Shown here piece after piece: positions 32,226 through 42,287 of a DNA stretch of 60,370 nt; within the stretch, counting starts at the first letter, position 1, and each line of letters starts with the position of its first letter. The stretch is from NCBI RefSeq assembly GCF_014212125.1, contig NZ_JACJVP010000035.1, forward strand, positions 1-60,370, given 5' to 3'. Both the position numbers and the translations under genes were made by a program. The notes beneath the pieces were generated by a model. That model had not been told where the DNA came from and did not search any database. It was given only the letters and a program-made list of their open reading frames with translations. Source of the stretch: Cohnella nanjingensis (GTDB lineage Bacteria; Bacillota; Bacilli; Paenibacillales; Paenibacillaceae).

Positions 32226-33509
32226 TTACCTGATCTTGCCCGTTACGATCCGGTCGTCGGGACGGCGCGTGACCTGACCGCCCAGTTGACTGAACATCTG
32301 CTCGATCCGGTCATAGCCCCGATCGATATGATGAACTTGCTCCACGACGGTGCGCCCATGCGCGGCAAGGCCGGCAATGACGAGCGCGGCGCCGGCCCGC
32401 AGGTCGGTCGCTTCCACGGTCGTGCCGTAGAGCTTCTGAACGCCGCGCACGAACGCGGTGTTCAGATCGATTCGGATATCCGCGCCCATGCGGCACAATT
32501 CGTCCACATGCTTGAAGCGGCCTTCGAATACCGTTTCTTTGATGACGCTGACGCCGTCGGCCAGCGAGAGCAGAATCATGAGCTGTGCTTGAAGATCGGT
32601 CGGGAACGCCGGATAAGGCGAGGTCACGACGCGATCGACCGCCCGCGGACGGGCGGTAGCGCCAACTTTCATTATACCATTACTTACCTCGATTTGAACA
32701 CCGGCCCGCCGGAGCACGTGGATGAGCGACGTCAGATGCGCGGGCTGCGCGCCTTCGAGCGTCACTTCGCCTCTCGTCGCGGCGGCCGCCACCATCACCG
32801 TGCCGGTCACGATCCGATCCGGGATGATCTCGAAGTCGCATCCCGACAGCGTCTGCACGCCGTCGATGGTGATCGTGTCGGTGCCCGCGCCGCGGACCTG
32901 GGCGCCCATCTGGTTCAAGAACGCTTGGAGATCCTGAATCTCCGGCTCGCGCGCGGCCCCGACGATCGTCGTCCGTCCTTGCGCGTGCACGGCGGCCATC
33001 ATGATGTTCTCGGTCGCCCCGACGCTAGGAAAGTCCAGGATAATCTCCGCGCCCTTGAGCTGATGCGCGCGGCAGACGATGCGGCTGCCCTTCTCCTCGA
33101 TCTCCGCGCCGAGCGCCGCAAGCCCCCGCAGGTGCAGATCGATCTTCCGTTCGCCGATCGCGCAGCCGCCGGGCTGGTAGACGTGAACTTCGCCGAAGCG
33201 CGCCAGCAGCGGGCCCATCAGGAAGACGGACGAGCGCATGAGGCGCATGAGGCTTTCCGGCACGTGCGAAGACGAGGCAACCTTGCTGTCTACGGTGACG
33301 ACGCCGTGTTCGTGGCGCGTCTCGCAGCCGAGGTCGCTAAGAATGTCCAGCATCACTTCGATATCGAGCAGTTGGGGTACGTTGCGAATCGTTACCGTCC
33401 CTTGCGCCAGCAAGCTGGCGGCCAGAATCGGCAATGCGGCGTTCTTGGCTCCGTGGATGCGTATGGTGCCCGAAAGCGGCTTTCCGCCTTCAATCACCAA
33501 TTTGTCCAA
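32226..33509 (-). CDS. murA: UDP-N-acetylglucosamine 1-carboxyvinyltransferase
   Basis: A 427-residue enzyme that moves enolpyruvate from PEP to UDP-GlcNAc, the first committed step of peptidoglycan synthesis. The catalytic, fosfomycin-reactive Cys is residue 116 in PGGCAIGERK. KNAALPILAA near the N-terminus is the usual substrate loop. Length is normal. Its position between murB and ftsQ differs from B. subtilis, where murAA is elsewhere. It lies 17 bp after murB. Confidence 0.97.
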   Translation of the reverse strand: MDKLVIEGGKPLSGTIRIHGAKNAALPILAASLLAQGTVTIRNVPQLLDIEVMLDILSDLGCETRHEHGVVTVDSKVASSSHVPESLMRLMRSSVFLMGPLLARFGEVHVYQPGGCAIGERKIDLHLRGLAALGAEIEEKGSRIVCRAHQLKGAEIILDFPSVGATENIMMAAVHAQGRTTIVGAAREPEIQDLQAFLNQMGAQVRGAGTDTITIDGVQTLSGCDFEIIPDRIVTGTVMVAAAATRGEVTLEGAQPAHLTSLIHVLRRAGVQIEVSNGIMKVGATARPRAVDRVVTSPYPAFPTDLQAQLMILLSLADGVSVIKETVFEGRFKHVDELCRMGADIRIDLNTAFVRGVQKLYGTTVEATDLRAGAALVIAGLAAHGRTVVEQVHHIDRGYDRIEQMFSQLGGQVTRRPDDRIVTGKIR

Positions 33510-33526
33510 GGGGGTTCACCTCCGGA

Positions 33527-34432
33527 TTACCGCTCGCCCATCAGGAGAACCTCCGGCACCAATCGAATGTTAAACTGGTCCTCGACGGTTCGCTGAACCC
33601 GACGCATGAGCGTAAGCACGTCCTCAGCCGTCGCACCGCCCTGGTTGACGATAAAGTTGGCATGCAGAAGGGACACTTCGGCCCCGCCTTCCCGGGCTCC
33701 CTTGAGCCCGGCGGCTTCGATCAGGCGCGCCGCATGATCGTTCGGCGGATTGCGGAACACGCTGCCGGCGCACGCCGCCTGGAGCGGCTGCGTGCGCAGC
33801 CTGCGATCCTTGTAGGAAGCGAGCATGGCCGCGATCTCCTTGCGGTCCCCTGGGACCAGATCGAACGCCGCTTCCGTCACGATGCCTTTGCGGTCGTGCA
33901 GAATCGAATGCCGGTAGCCGAAGTTCATCTGTTCCTTTCCGTACGTGCCGCACGTTCCGTCTTCCCAGACGATGTCGGCTGACTTGAAGATGCGCGATAC
34001 GTCCGAATGGTGCGCGCCGGCGTTCATGTAGACGGCTCCGCCCACCGTTCCCGGAATCCCTCCCGCGAATTCCAGGCCGGTGAGTCCTTCCTTGCCCGCC
34101 ATGACCGACAGCTTGATGAAGGAATAGGAAGCGCCCGCCGTGACGAGTCCGCCATCGAACCCGACTTCGTCGAATCCGCCGCCGAGCTTGATGACGGCGC
34201 CGCGGACGCCTTTGTCGGATACGAGCGTATTCGAGCCGCGGCCGAGCACCGTCCAAGGCACGCCGTGCCGGTAGAGCGCCTGAAGCGCCGCCGACAGTTC
34301 CTCCCGGGTATTCGGAACGATGAATAGGTCCGCGGGCCCGCCGATCTTCCAAGTCGTATGCTTGGCGAGAGACTCGCCGTACGTCACGCTTCCGATTGGG
34401 GTTCTCTCCAGGTCCGCGATCAACTGCTGCAT
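33527..34432 (-). CDS. murB: UDP-N-acetylenolpyruvoylglucosamine reductase
   Basis: A 301-residue FAD enzyme that reduces the enolpyruvyl product of MurA to UDP-MurNAc using NADPH. FAD motifs are visible (HTTWKIGGPAD, LGRGSN, GIPGTVGGAVYMNAGA), and the catalytic Ser is in AGSVFRNPP. It is the type IIb form, without the extra C-terminal domain of E. coli. The ATG at 34432 has AAGGAGG 8 bp before it. A 225-bp gap to murG holds nothing I recognise. Confidence 0.97.
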   Translation of the reverse strand: MQQLIADLERTPIGSVTYGESLAKHTTWKIGGPADLFIVPNTREELSAALQALYRHGVPWTVLGRGSNTLVSDKGVRGAVIKLGGGFDEVGFDGGLVTAGASYSFIKLSVMAGKEGLTGLEFAGGIPGTVGGAVYMNAGAHHSDVSRIFKSADIVWEDGTCGTYGKEQMNFGYRHSILHDRKGIVTEAAFDLVPGDRKEIAAMLASYKDRRLRTQPLQAACAGSVFRNPPNDHAARLIEAAGLKGAREGGAEVSLLHANFIVNQGGATAEDVLTLMRRVQRTVEDQFNIRLVPEVLLMGER

Positions 34433-34657
34433 GATTGTTCCTCCTTGCCCGTTCTCTTCGGGGCTGCCGGGGATGCCATGTCGCCATGCGCCCGTTCGTC
34501 CGTCGCGATCACGTAGTATCTTATGTCGCGTCCGCAGGCGTGGTGACAAACGCCCAGCAGCCAAGCTTGAATCGGGCGGCGGCGCAAGCGGATTCCGCCG
34601 GCCGGCCGCCCGTTGTCGTTCTCTCACGTTCGAAGATTCCGAACGTCCGGATCGCCT

Positions 34658-35767
34658 TCAACGACGGCGGACCAGCGCTTCGAGCTGGAAGCAGATCGTC
34701 GCCGCCGCCTCGGGCATGCCCAGACGCCGGGACGCCGCCGCCATCTCGCGGCGGCGGGCGTCGTCTCCCATGATCGCCGCGATCCGTTCGTACAGCAGAT
34801 CGCCGGTCAGATCTCGCTCGAGGATCATCTCGCCTCCGCCGCACGCGGCCAGACTCTCCGCGTTGGGCTGCTGATGGTTGTTCGTCACGTTCGGCGAGGG
34901 CACGAGGATGGCCGGCACGCCCAGCGCCGTAATCTCGGCGAGCGACGACGCGCCCGCGCGGCTGACGACGAGCGAGGCCGCGGCCAGCACCTCCGGCATG
35001 TTGTGCAAGTAGGACACGACGTGCACCCGGTCGGCGTCCGTGGCGGGCAGCGACTTCATCCTCGCCTGCGTCTCCTCGTAATACCGCTCTCCCGTGACGA
35101 AGACGAAGTGCACGTCCGGCATGCCCGACAGCCTGGGGGCCATCTCCGCGATCGCGTGGTTCAGCGCCTGCGCGCCGCGGCTGCCGCCGACGGCGAGCAC
35201 GAACTTCGTGCCGGTCCGCAAGCCCAGCGAGGCGTAGCCCTTCGCGGGATCGGCGTCGACGACGGCGCTCGCGCACGGGTTGCCCGCATGAATCACGTTC
35301 CGCGCGCGGGCGAAGTGCGGCTTGGAATCCGCGAAGCTGACGGCGATGCCGTCCGCGTACCGGCTGAGGAACTTGTTCGTCAGACCGGGTATGACGTTCT
35401 GCTCGTGAATGAGCGTCGGGATGCCCAGCTTCGCGGCCGCGTAGACGACCGGGCCGCACACGTAGCCGCCCGTGCCGACGACGGCGTCCGGCCGGAACGC
35501 GCGCAGCAGCGCCTTCGAGCGCCGCACGCCCTGAATGAAGCGCATGACGGTCTTGACGTTCTCCATGGACAAAGACCGGCGGAAACCGGTAATGTCGATG
35601 CTTTCGAAACGCACCCCCTGCTGGGGCACGATCTTGCTCTCCAGGCCGCGCTTTGTGCCGATGTAGAGCAGCGTAGTCTCCGGCTGCCGGCGCTGCGCCT
35701 CGCGCCCGATGGCAAGCGCGGGATAGATATGCCCGCCGGTGCCACCGCCGGTCAACACAATGCGCAT
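34658..35767 (-). CDS. murG: UDP-GlcNAc:lipid I N-acetylglucosaminyltransferase
   Basis: A 369-residue GT-B glycosyltransferase at the inner membrane face that adds GlcNAc to lipid I to make lipid II. The N-terminal GGGTGGHIYP and the C-terminal donor-site motif SRAGASSLAEI are present, as is HEQNVIPG. The ATG at 35767 is preferred over the upstream GTG, because GAGGTG lies 6 bp before it. It starts 5 bp after the spoVE stop codon. Confidence 0.97.
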   Translation of the reverse strand: MRIVLTGGGTGGHIYPALAIGREAQRRQPETTLLYIGTKRGLESKIVPQQGVRFESIDITGFRRSLSMENVKTVMRFIQGVRRSKALLRAFRPDAVVGTGGYVCGPVVYAAAKLGIPTLIHEQNVIPGLTNKFLSRYADGIAVSFADSKPHFARARNVIHAGNPCASAVVDADPAKGYASLGLRTGTKFVLAVGGSRGAQALNHAIAEMAPRLSGMPDVHFVFVTGERYYEETQARMKSLPATDADRVHVVSYLHNMPEVLAAASLVVSRAGASSLAEITALGVPAILVPSPNVTNNHQQPNAESLAACGGGEMILERDLTGDLLYERIAAIMGDDARRREMAAASRRLGMPEAAATICFQLEALVRRR

Positions 35768-35772
35768 ATGCG

Positions 35773-36870
35773 TCACCTCGAATATCGGGATAAATTAAGC
35801 AAAATGCCTAGCGCCGTCAAGAGCAGCGTGAGGGACGAGCCCCCGTAGCTGACCAGCGGCAGCGTGATGCCCGTCACCGGCATAAGGCCGATGACGACGC
35901 CGATATTGATCAGCACCTGAACCGCGACGATGCCGACGATCCCCGCCGCGAGGAAGCTTCCGAACGGATCGGAGATCGTGATGGCCACCCGCATCCCCCG
36001 CCAGATCAGCAGGAGGAACAAGAGCAGCAGCAGCGTCCCGCCGATGAAGCCGAGCTCCTCCGCGAGGATCGAGAAGATGAAGTCCGTCTGCGGTTCGGGC
36101 AAGTAATTGTATTTCTGCCGGCTCATGCCGAGCCCCAGTCCCACGAGCCCCCCCGGTCCGATCGCGTAGAGCGATTGAATCGATTGGTAGCCCGCGCCCA
36201 GCGGATCCTTCCAGGGATCGAGGAAGGTCGTGATCCGCAGCAGCCGGTAAGGCGCGGCGGCGATCAGGCCGACGAAGCCGGCCACGCCGAGCAGCGCCAA
36301 GCCGCCGAGATGGGAGAGCCTGGCGCCCGCCACGTAGATGACCAGCAGCGAGGCGCCGAGCATCACCGCGCCGGTGCCGAGGTCCGGCTGCAGCATGATC
36401 AGTCCGAACGCGCTCCCGAGGATGGCCAGCGGCGGCAGCAGTCCGGAAGTGAACGAGACGAGCCGTTCCTGGCGCTCGGTCAGGTAGCGGGCGAGGAACA
36501 GGATCATCGCCAGCTTCATGAATTCGGACGGCTGGATGCCGAAGCTTCCGATGCCGAGCCAGCTGCGCGCTCCGCCCCGGACGTTGCCGATGCCCGGGAC
36601 GAGCACCAGCAGCAGCAGGCCGAAGCAGATGAGTAATCCGGGCAGCGCCCACTTGCGGAAGCGGTCGTAGTCCACGTTCATCGTGACGAACATCGCGGCG
36701 ACGCCCAGCGCCGCGAACAGCAGCTGCCGCTTGACGTAATAGAATTTGTCGCCGTAGTCGTGGAACGCGGCGACGGCGCTGGCGCTGTATACCATGATTA
36801 CGCCGATCGCCAGGATGCCGATCGTCGCCACGATCATCCAGATATCGGGAGCGGAACGGGATTTGGCCAT
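35773..36870 (-). CDS. spoVE: SEDS peptidoglycan polymerase SpoVE/FtsW
   Basis: A 365-residue membrane protein with about ten spans that polymerises lipid II into glycan strands with a partner PBP. Family motifs include PSEFMKLAM, LQPDLGTGAVM (catalytic Asp) and SYGGSSLTLLLT. In B. subtilis the gene at this spot is spoVE, the partner of SpoVD in spore cortex synthesis; a second copy, ftsW, lies elsewhere. With spoVD present here the same assignment is likely, but a dual division role cannot be excluded from sequence. Confidence 0.9.
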   Translation of the reverse strand: MAKSRSAPDIWMIVATIGILAIGVIMVYSASAVAAFHDYGDKFYYVKRQLLFAALGVAAMFVTMNVDYDRFRKWALPGLLICFGLLLLVLVPGIGNVRGGARSWLGIGSFGIQPSEFMKLAMILFLARYLTERQERLVSFTSGLLPPLAILGSAFGLIMLQPDLGTGAVMLGASLLVIYVAGARLSHLGGLALLGVAGFVGLIAAAPYRLLRITTFLDPWKDPLGAGYQSIQSLYAIGPGGLVGLGLGMSRQKYNYLPEPQTDFIFSILAEELGFIGGTLLLLLFLLLIWRGMRVAITISDPFGSFLAAGIVGIVAVQVLINIGVVIGLMPVTGITLPLVSYGGSSLTLLLTALGILLNLSRYSR

Positions 36871-36917
36871 GAACCGGACACCTCACGTGACTGAAGAAGT
36901 GGGGACAGGCCCCCTTC

Positions 36918-38351
36918 TTACAACGTATGCGCCGATTCTTTAAAAATGCGACCCCTGACCTCATAGGATGGAAACATGTCCCAGCTCGCGCAAGCCGGAG
37001 ACAGGAGCACGGTGTCTCCCGGTTCGGCCAGCGCGGCTGCTTCCTCTACGGCCCGGCGAAGCGTAACGGCGGCATCCTCCTCAGGTTCGACGAGTTTGAC
37101 GGCCGTTAAACCGGCCGCTTCCGCGACGCGCCGAATCTTCTCCCGCGTCTCGCCGAGGGCGACGACCCCCTTCAGCCGCTCGCGGAACGTCGGCAGCAGC
37201 TCCATGTAGTCGGAACCGCGGTCGAGACCGCCGGCGATCAGCACGAGCGGCGACGGCAGCGAAGACACCGACATGACGGTCGCGGTCGGGTTGGTCGCCT
37301 TCGAGTCGTTGTAGTACCGGACGCCGCGGAACGTCCCGACGAACTCCAGCCGGTGCTCGACGCCGCGGAATTCCTCCAGCGGGCGGACGAGCGCGGACGG
37401 CGCGGCGCCCGCAGCCAGCGCGATCGCGACCGCCGCCAACGCGTTGGCGCAGTTGTGCCGGCCGGGGATGCCGAGACGGTCCGCGCGGACGATGCGCGTC
37501 TCCTCCCCCGCCTCCGTCCGCGAGACGATCCAGCGTTCGGCCTCCGCGCCGTTCTCCTCCGCTCCCGCAGCCGGATAAGGCGGCTCGACCGACACCCCCG
37601 CCGCAAGCCGCCGCGCGAGCGAGAACGGCCGCAGCCGGGCGCCGGACGCTTCCGCGATCCGGACGCACGCGGCATCGTCGGCATTGTAGACGGCCGTATC
37701 GTCCGGCGTCAGATTGGCGAACAGCTTCGCCTTGGAGCTAACGTAGTCCTCCATCGTGCCGTGATAATCGAGATGCGTCTCGGCCACGTTGAGTAAGCAT
37801 GCGATGCGCGGATGGAAGTCCGACGTTCCCTTCAGCTGGAAGCTCGACAGCTCCGCGACCAGCCACCCTCGGGGCGACACTTCCTGCGCCGCGTCGCACA
37901 GCGGACGGCCGATATTGCCGGCCACGAGCGGGGACAGTCCCGCCGCCGCCAGCAGCTCCCCCGTCCACGTCGTCGTCGTCGTTTTCCCGTTGGAACCGGT
38001 GATGCCGACGATCGGGGCCGGGGACAGCCGTCCGGCCACCTCGACCTCGGTGACGATCTCTACGCCGAGCGCGGCCGCCCTTACGATCGGCTCCGCCGAA
38101 TAGGGGATGCCCGGATTTTTGACCAGCAGCGCCGTCTCGGACGTCACCAGGCCTTCCGGATGTCCGCCGCATACAACAGAAATGCCCAAAGCCTCGAGCT
38201 CCGAGGCTTCGGGACACTGCTCCCGCTCTTTGCGATCGTTCGCGACGACGCGCGCGCCGGCGCCGTGGAACAGCTTGGCGGCCGCGACGCCGCTGCGCGC
38301 CAGGCCCAGGATGACGACGTGCCGATCTTCGTATTCGTGCAATGGCTTCAT
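36918..38351 (-). CDS. murD: UDP-N-acetylmuramoyl-L-alanine--D-glutamate ligase
   Basis: A 477-residue Mur ligase that adds D-glutamate to UDP-MurNAc-L-Ala. The N-terminal Rossmann domain begins VVILGLARSG; the ATP loop is GITGSNGKTTTT at about residue 115; the central domain holds LNVAETHLDYHG; the C-terminal domain starts near VEHRLEFVG. It is slightly longer than usual because of an Ala/Glu-rich insert around residue 250. The stop codon region overlaps nothing; its start overlaps mraY by 4 bp. Confidence 0.97.
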   Translation of the reverse strand: MKPLHEYEDRHVVILGLARSGVAAAKLFHGAGARVVANDRKEREQCPEASELEALGISVVCGGHPEGLVTSETALLVKNPGIPYSAEPIVRAAALGVEIVTEVEVAGRLSPAPIVGITGSNGKTTTTTWTGELLAAAGLSPLVAGNIGRPLCDAAQEVSPRGWLVAELSSFQLKGTSDFHPRIACLLNVAETHLDYHGTMEDYVSSKAKLFANLTPDDTAVYNADDAACVRIAEASGARLRPFSLARRLAAGVSVEPPYPAAGAEENGAEAERWIVSRTEAGEETRIVRADRLGIPGRHNCANALAAVAIALAAGAAPSALVRPLEEFRGVEHRLEFVGTFRGVRYYNDSKATNPTATVMSVSSLPSPLVLIAGGLDRGSDYMELLPTFRERLKGVVALGETREKIRRVAEAAGLTAVKLVEPEEDAAVTLRRAVEEAAALAEPGDTVLLSPACASWDMFPSYEVRGRIFKESAHTL

Positions 38352-39319
38352 AGGCGATATATCCCCTTATACAAGATCAGGCCGACGCCCGCCAGCACGA
38401 GGCCCGCCAGCCAGAACGTGGTGACGACGCGCCATTCGGACCAGCCGGACAATTCGAAGTGATGGTGAATCGGACTCATTTTGAATACCCGCTTGCCTCT
38501 CGTCTTAAACGAGGCGACTTGGATGATGACGGACAGCATCTCGAGGACGAACACGCCGCCGATGACGACGAGCAATAGCTCCGTCTTGGTCAGGATCGCG
38601 ACGGCCGCGAGCCCCCCGCCGATGCCGAGCGAACCGGAGTCGCCCATGAATACCTTCGCGGGATGCGCGTTGTACACGAGGAACCCCAGCACCGCGCCGA
38701 TCATCGCCGCGGAGAAGATCGCGGACTGCTGCTGCGTCGCCTGCAGCGCGATGAAGGTGAACGCCCCGAACGCCAGGGCGCTTGTCCCGGACAGAAGGCC
38801 GTCCAGCCCGTCGGTGAAGTTGACCGCGTTGCTCGACGCGAAAAAGATAATGACGACGAACAGATAATAGCCCCATCCGAGGTCGACCGACCAGTGCGTG
38901 CCCGGCATCCCGACCGTCGTGCCGTGACCCATCCGATACAGCATGACGCAGAACAGGATGGAAAAGAGCAGCTGCCCGAACAGCTTCTGCTTGGCCGTGA
39001 GGCCCAGCGAGCGCTTCAGGGCGATCTTGATATAGTCGTCCAGGAAGCCGACGAGGCCGAAGCCGAGGCACGCGATCAGCAGCGCCCAGAATTCGGGGCC
39101 CCGGTCGGAGAACTTCAGGAAGGCCAGCGTCAGCGCGAGCAGGATGATGATCCCGCCCATCGTCGGCGTTCCGGTTTTCTTCAAATGCGATTGCGGCCCT
39201 TCCACCCGCACCTGCTGCCCGAACTTCAGCCTGCGCAGCAGCGGGATGAACAGCGGTCCGAGCAGCGCGGCCAGGACGAACGAGACGCCCAGCGTCCATA
39301 ATGTCGAAGCGTAGTCCAC
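38348..39319 (-). CDS. mraY: Phospho-N-acetylmuramoyl-pentapeptide-transferase
   Basis: A 323-residue integral membrane enzyme with ten spans that links the UDP-MurNAc-pentapeptide to undecaprenyl phosphate, making lipid I. Conserved cytoplasmic motifs are KKTGTPTMGG, FLDDYIK (catalytic Asp pair), NAVNFTDGLDGL and MSPIHHHFEL. Length is normal. It lies 1 bp after murF and overlaps murD by 4 bp. Confidence 0.97.
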   Translation of the reverse strand: MDYASTLWTLGVSFVLAALLGPLFIPLLRRLKFGQQVRVEGPQSHLKKTGTPTMGGIIILLALTLAFLKFSDRGPEFWALLIACLGFGLVGFLDDYIKIALKRSLGLTAKQKLFGQLLFSILFCVMLYRMGHGTTVGMPGTHWSVDLGWGYYLFVVIIFFASSNAVNFTDGLDGLLSGTSALAFGAFTFIALQATQQQSAIFSAAMIGAVLGFLVYNAHPAKVFMGDSGSLGIGGGLAAVAILTKTELLLVVIGGVFVLEMLSVIIQVASFKTRGKRVFKMSPIHHHFELSGWSEWRVVTTFWLAGLVLAGVGLILYKGIYRL

Positions 39320-39320
39320 G

Positions 39321-40739
39321 TTAGTCTCCCCCCGTCCCTTGTCGCAGACGTTGCACGACCTCTTCCATGCGCATGCCCCGCGACGCCTTCACCAGCACCA
39401 GGTCTTCCGGCGCTAGCCGCGCGAGGAGCGCGTCGGCCAGTTCGCGCTTGTCGGCGAAATGAAGGACGGCGCCGTCGGGCAGCCGCCGCTTCGCCTCCGC
39501 GGCCGCCAACGCGGACAGCGGTCCGAACGCGAAGAGGCCGTCCGCCTTGTCCGTCGACAGCTCTCGGCCGATGTCCGCGTGGAAGGCGGCTTCGTCGGGC
39601 CCGAGCTCCAGCATGTCGCCGAGGACGAGCCACTTGCGGCGGAACCCCGTCAGCTGCGCGACGAGACCGATCGCCGCCCGCATCGAGGTGGGGCTGGCGT
39701 TGTACGCGTCGTTCAGGACGAGCGCGCCGTTCCAGGCGGCCGTCCGCTCGATGCGCATGCCGGTCATCTTCGCCGCGCGCAGCCCTTCCGCGATCCGGTC
39801 CTCGGCCACGCCGAACAACCTCCCGATCGCGATGGCCGCGAGCGCGTTGACCGCGTTGTGCCGTCCGGGGATCGGCAGCGCGTACGCGGCGCCCGCGGGC
39901 TCGCCCGCGAGCGCGAACGAGACGCCGTCGGGACGCACTGCGATCCGCTCGGCGCGCAGGTCGTCCCCTTCCCGCTCGCCGAACGTGACGGTGCGCAGGT
40001 CCGCCGCCGGCCGGGCCAGCGCGGCGAGCTCTTCCCGCAGCAGCGGCTCGTCGCCGTAATAGACGAGCGTGCCGCCCGGCTTCAGCCCTTCGGCGATCTC
40101 CAGCTTGGCGCGCGCGATGTTGCGCCGCGATCCCAGCTGCAGCAGATGCGACTCGCCGACGTTCGTGATGACGGCGGCATCCGGCCCGGTCAAACGCGAG
40201 AGCAGCGAGATCTCGCCGCGCCCGCTCATGCCCATCTCGAGCACGAGCGCTTCCGTCCCGGGATCCGCGCCCAAGATGGTTAGCGGCAGGCCGATATGAT
40301 TATTGAAGTTGCCTTCGGTCTTGGCGACCTTGTAAGTCGTCGCCAAGACCGAGGCAATCAGATCCTTGGTCGTGGTCTTGCCGTTGCTGCCGGTCACGCC
40401 CACCACCCGGGGCTTCCAGGCGGCGAGATAGCCGGCCGCCAGCGCTTGCAGCGCCGCGAGCGTGTCCGCCACGCGCAGCAGGGGCAGCGCCGTCTTCGGC
40501 GCCGGACGGTCCTGCTGCCAGAGCGCGGCGGCCGCGCCGGCCCGCTCCGCCGTCGCCAGATAGTCGTGCCCGTCGAAGCGGTCGCCCGCGAGCGGCACGA
40601 ACAGCCGGCCGGGCGCGATCGACCGCGAATCGGTCGACACGCCCGCGATGCGCAGCGCGCCCGCGGCGTCCGCGTCCTGCGCCGAGATGCCGGCGGCTCC
40701 GCACCAGGCGGCAACTTCCTTTAGCGTCGCTTGAATCAC
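39321..40739 (-). CDS. murF: UDP-N-acetylmuramoyl-tripeptide--D-alanyl-D-alanine ligase
   Basis: A 472-residue Mur ligase that adds D-Ala-D-Ala to the tripeptide. The N-terminal UDP-binding domain contains VSTDSRSIAPG; the ATP loop is GVTGSNGKTTTKD near residue 115; NDAYNASPTSM in the C-terminal third is typical of MurF. Its ATG overlaps the murE stop codon by 4 bp. The protein is Ala-rich, reflecting the local GC content. Confidence 0.97.
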   Translation of the reverse strand: MIQATLKEVAAWCGAAGISAQDADAAGALRIAGVSTDSRSIAPGRLFVPLAGDRFDGHDYLATAERAGAAAALWQQDRPAPKTALPLLRVADTLAALQALAAGYLAAWKPRVVGVTGSNGKTTTKDLIASVLATTYKVAKTEGNFNNHIGLPLTILGADPGTEALVLEMGMSGRGEISLLSRLTGPDAAVITNVGESHLLQLGSRRNIARAKLEIAEGLKPGGTLVYYGDEPLLREELAALARPAADLRTVTFGEREGDDLRAERIAVRPDGVSFALAGEPAGAAYALPIPGRHNAVNALAAIAIGRLFGVAEDRIAEGLRAAKMTGMRIERTAAWNGALVLNDAYNASPTSMRAAIGLVAQLTGFRRKWLVLGDMLELGPDEAAFHADIGRELSTDKADGLFAFGPLSALAAAEAKRRLPDGAVLHFADKRELADALLARLAPEDLVLVKASRGMRMEEVVQRLRQGTGGD

Positions 40740-42223
40740 TGCATCCGGCTCCTTACGGCGGCTCGCGCCTCGAGGCGGTCGTCGAAGTCGTGCGTGACGC
40801 CGCCGATGATTTGATAGGTTTCATGGCCTTTTCCCGCTATCAATACTACATCCCCCGGGCTTGCCATTTCAACCGCTTTTTGGATCGCGGCGCGCCTGTC
40901 GGGCTCCAGCGTATAGCGGCCTCCCGCAGGATCGGCCTCGCGCAATCCCGCTTCGATATCGCGAAGGATCGCCGCCGGATCTTCGGTGCGGGGATTGTCG
41001 CTCGTAGCGATCACTACGTCGGCCCACCCGGCGGCGATCCGGCCCATGATCGGCCGCTTCGTCCGGTCGCGGTCGCCGCCGCAGCCGAACACGCAGATGA
41101 CGCGGCCCTCCGCGATCTCCCGCACGGTGCGCAGCACGTTGTCGAGCCCGTCCGGCGTATGCGCGTAGTCGACGATGACCGCGTAAGGCTGGCTCTCGTC
41201 GACGGCTTCGACCCGTCCGGGCACGCCGGGCGTCTCCTCCAGGCTGTGGACCGCCGCCCCCAGGGCGATGCCCTCGCAGAGCGCGGCCGCCAAGGCGGCG
41301 AGCGCGTTGTAGACGTTGAACTTGCCGACCATCCGGAGTTCAACGTCGCGGCTGCCGCGGAACGTATCGACGCGGAAGGACGTCCCGCGGGACGTGATCC
41401 GCACGTTCGTCGCGCGGACGTGCGCGTCGCGCTCGACGCCGTAGGTGACGACTTCGGCGGCGGTCAGCTTCGCGTACTTCGCCGAGGCGTCGTCGTCCGC
41501 GTTCAGCACCGCGTACGCGCGTTCCCGCGGATCCGCCGCGTAGGCGTTGCCGAGCCGGGAGAAGAAGAGACCCTTCGCTTCGGCGTAGGCTTCCATCGTG
41601 CCGTGATAGTCCAGATGATCTTGGGTCAGGTTCGTGAAGATCGCCGTGCGGAACCGCGTCCCCTTCACGCGTCCCTGCTCCAGCGCGTGCGAGCTGACCT
41701 CGATGACCGCCCGCTCCGTGCCGGCTTCGACCATCTGGGCGAACAGCCGCTGCAGCCCGAGGACGTCCGGCGTCGTGCCGGACATCGGCAGGCTTCGGCC
41801 GTCGAACCGGGCTTCGATCGTACCGATCACGCCCGGCGCGATGCCCGCGTCGGCCAGGATCCGTTCGACGAGGTACGTCGTCGTCGTCTTGCCGTTCGTG
41901 CCGGTGACGCCGATCGGACGCAGCCGGTGCGACGGATGTTCGTAGTAGGCGTCCGCCAGCACGGCGAGCGCCTGCCGGACGTCCGGCACGACGATCTGGG
42001 CGACCGGCAGCGGCAGCTCCCGGTTCGTCACGAGCGCGGCGGCCCCTTTCTCCGCGGCCTGGGGCGCGTAGTCGTGCCCGTCCACCGTATGGCCGGGCAG
42101 GCAGAAGAACAGCTGCCCAGGCAGCACGGCGCGGGAATCGGCCTCGAGCCCCGTGATCTCCCTATGGATCTCGCCGATCGTGCGATAGACCAGCAAGTTT
42201 TCGCAAAGCTTATGTAGTTGCAT
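40736..42223 (-). CDS. murE: UDP-MurNAc-tripeptide synthetase (meso-diaminopimelate-adding)
   Basis: A 495-residue Mur ligase that adds the third residue of the stem peptide. The ATP loop GVTGTNGKTTTT lies near residue 110, and SDNPRTEDP near residue 405 holds the DNPR motif that selects meso-diaminopimelate rather than lysine. The ATG at 42223 is chosen: AAGGAGG lies 11 bp before it, and the alternative ATG at 42253 coincides with the predicted transcription start. A good vegetative promoter lies just upstream, so murE-murF-mraY-murD can be expressed apart from spoVD. Confidence 0.97.
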   Translation of the reverse strand: MQLHKLCENLLVYRTIGEIHREITGLEADSRAVLPGQLFFCLPGHTVDGHDYAPQAAEKGAAALVTNRELPLPVAQIVVPDVRQALAVLADAYYEHPSHRLRPIGVTGTNGKTTTTYLVERILADAGIAPGVIGTIEARFDGRSLPMSGTTPDVLGLQRLFAQMVEAGTERAVIEVSSHALEQGRVKGTRFRTAIFTNLTQDHLDYHGTMEAYAEAKGLFFSRLGNAYAADPRERAYAVLNADDDASAKYAKLTAAEVVTYGVERDAHVRATNVRITSRGTSFRVDTFRGSRDVELRMVGKFNVYNALAALAAALCEGIALGAAVHSLEETPGVPGRVEAVDESQPYAVIVDYAHTPDGLDNVLRTVREIAEGRVICVFGCGGDRDRTKRPIMGRIAAGWADVVIATSDNPRTEDPAAILRDIEAGLREADPAGGRYTLEPDRRAAIQKAVEMASPGDVVLIAGKGHETYQIIGGVTHDFDDRLEARAAVRSRMQ

Positions 42224-42258
42224 CGTGTAATCGGCCTCCTTCGGCAATTTCATTCTCC

Positions 42259-42287
42259 ATTATCGACCAATGCCCTCCCCCTTACAA
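42259..42287 (-). promoter_or_regulatory. sigma-A promoter of murE
   Basis: TTGTAA (42282-42287), 17-bp spacer, GATAAT (42259-42264). It gives a leader of about 30 nt and decides the murE start codon. Confidence 0.75.
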